A stretch of 64,000 nt of DNA from Candidatus Mycobacterium wuenschmannii (GTDB lineage: Bacteria; Actinomycetota; Actinomycetes; Mycobacteriales; Mycobacteriaceae): assembly GCF_030252325.1 (NCBI RefSeq), contig NZ_CP126981.1, positions 620,001-684,000 on the forward strand. The letters run 5' to 3'. Of this stretch, positions 63,768 through 64,000 are shown piece after piece. Each line of letters starts with the position of its first letter. The stretch's first letter is position 1. A model generated the notes under the pieces. It was not told the DNA's origin. It made no database searches and saw only the letters and a list, made by a program, of their open reading frames with translations. Position numbers and translations under genes: made by a program.

Positions 63768-64000
63768 CCGCCAGAAGTCGGCGACGGTGTTGGCGATCAG
63801 GTCGGTGTCGAGCAGCAGCGGGCTGACATGGCCCGCGCCGCGCAGCCGGACCACCCGGGCGTCGGGCATCGTTGCCGCCGCGGCCTCGGCCTCCGCGGGC
63901 GACCACTGCTGGCCGTCGACGTCTCCGGTGAGGAACAGCGTGGGCGCGGTGATCGCGGGCAGCTTGTCGGTCAACGGCTGCCAGCGGTGCATGAATCGGA
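63759..64000 (-). CDS. Alpha/beta hydrolase, C-terminal part (5' end cut by window)
   Basis: About 80 C-terminal residues are visible: SDRFMHRWQPLTDKLPAITAPTLFLTGDVDG-like region, then QQWSPAEAEAAAATMPDARVVRLRGAGHVSPLLLDTDLIANTVADFWRSP. The pattern 'PTLFLTGD-D' plus 'GAGHVSPL' is the C-terminal half of an alpha/beta hydrolase, where the His of GAGH is the catalytic residue and the Asp of TGDVDG the likely acid. The nucleophile Ser lies outside the window. Substrate unknown. Overlaps the prepilin peptidase stop. Confidence 0.75.
   Translation of the reverse strand, partial: RFMHRWQPLTDKLPAITAPTLFLTGDVDGQQWSPAEAEAAAATMPDARVVRLRGAGHVSPLLLDTDLIANTVADFWRSP

Noticed and set aside
1..64000. CRISPR arrays, rRNA operons, prophage blocks
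   Set aside because: No regularly spaced repeats, no rRNA sequence, and no phage structural or integrase genes were seen; the only mobile gene is the IS110 transposase.

Overview
This window is chromosomal DNA of a non-tuberculous Mycobacterium. The evidence is high GC, many GTG starts, PE/PPE and WXG100 (Esx) proteins, an Rpf, a DUF732 protein, F420-type enzymes, and a gene order that follows, as I recall it, the M. tuberculosis segment Rv2590 to about Rv2551c. The M. tuberculosis equivalents given here are from memory and no search was run. No rRNA, tRNA or CRISPR array was seen.

Layout. 1-6.6 kb: 3'-truncated carboxylic acid reductase (fadD9/car), a small HTH-like protein, gabT, a small secreted Cys protein and a nitroreductase. 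6.7-15.0 kb: one dense + strand operon, yajC-secD-secF-lipoprotein-apt-relA, with overlapping or near-overlapping starts, followed by an epimerase-like gene. 16.0-19.8 kb: tandem cyclophilins on the minus strand, then a metallo-beta-lactamase-fold hydrolase and hisS. 19.8-27.4 kb is an accessory stretch: acyl-CoA dehydrogenase, purple acid phosphatase, AIG2-like protein, a PE-PPE-Esx-Esx secretion cassette closed by a strong terminator, and a membrane protein with an internally duplicated domain. 27.5-34.7 kb: a radical SAM gene under a perfect SOS box, a YpfJ-type metalloprotease, a carboxylesterase, a ketopantoate reductase-like gene, aspS, a Ddn-like protein and an Rpf preceded by an AT-rich island. 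35.0-43.5 kb: YjbR-like protein, then two face-to-face pairs built from transglutaminase, zinc-peptidase, ATP-grasp/alpha-E and transglutaminase/DUF2126 proteins. 43.6-49.0 kb: TM2 protein, DUF3097 protein, Pro/Gly-rich membrane protein, DUF732 protein, rarA/mgsA and two unrecognised genes. 49.2-52.7 kb: a three-gene operon (flavin monooxygenase, CoA-transferase, CitE-like lyase) behind a perfect 16-bp palindrome. 52.7-56.1 kb: a TIR/transmembrane/PknH-sensor-like protein with a TrkA-N/RyR membrane protein upstream. 56.2-64 kb: yjbQ-like gene, alaS-ruvX-mltG-aroE, an IS110-family insertion sequence, a prepilin peptidase and a truncated alpha/beta hydrolase.

Most interesting region. The two minus-strand genes at 52698-56108 look like a two-component NAD/nucleotide signalling or conflict module. 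A TIR domain keeps a candidate catalytic Glu and is tethered to an extracytoplasmic four-Cys sensor. Its operon partner is a two-helix membrane protein with a Rossmann (TrkA-N) domain and a C-terminal ryanodine-receptor-type RyR domain. Second is the IS110 element, whose inferred junctions fall inside the Shine-Dalgarno of the prepilin peptidase gene in an IS900-like target, and whose 200-nt left non-coding end may encode a bridge RNA. Other signals are the SOS box at 27484, the large Pro/Gly insertion in SecD, and the amide-chemistry cluster at 35.4-43.5 kb.
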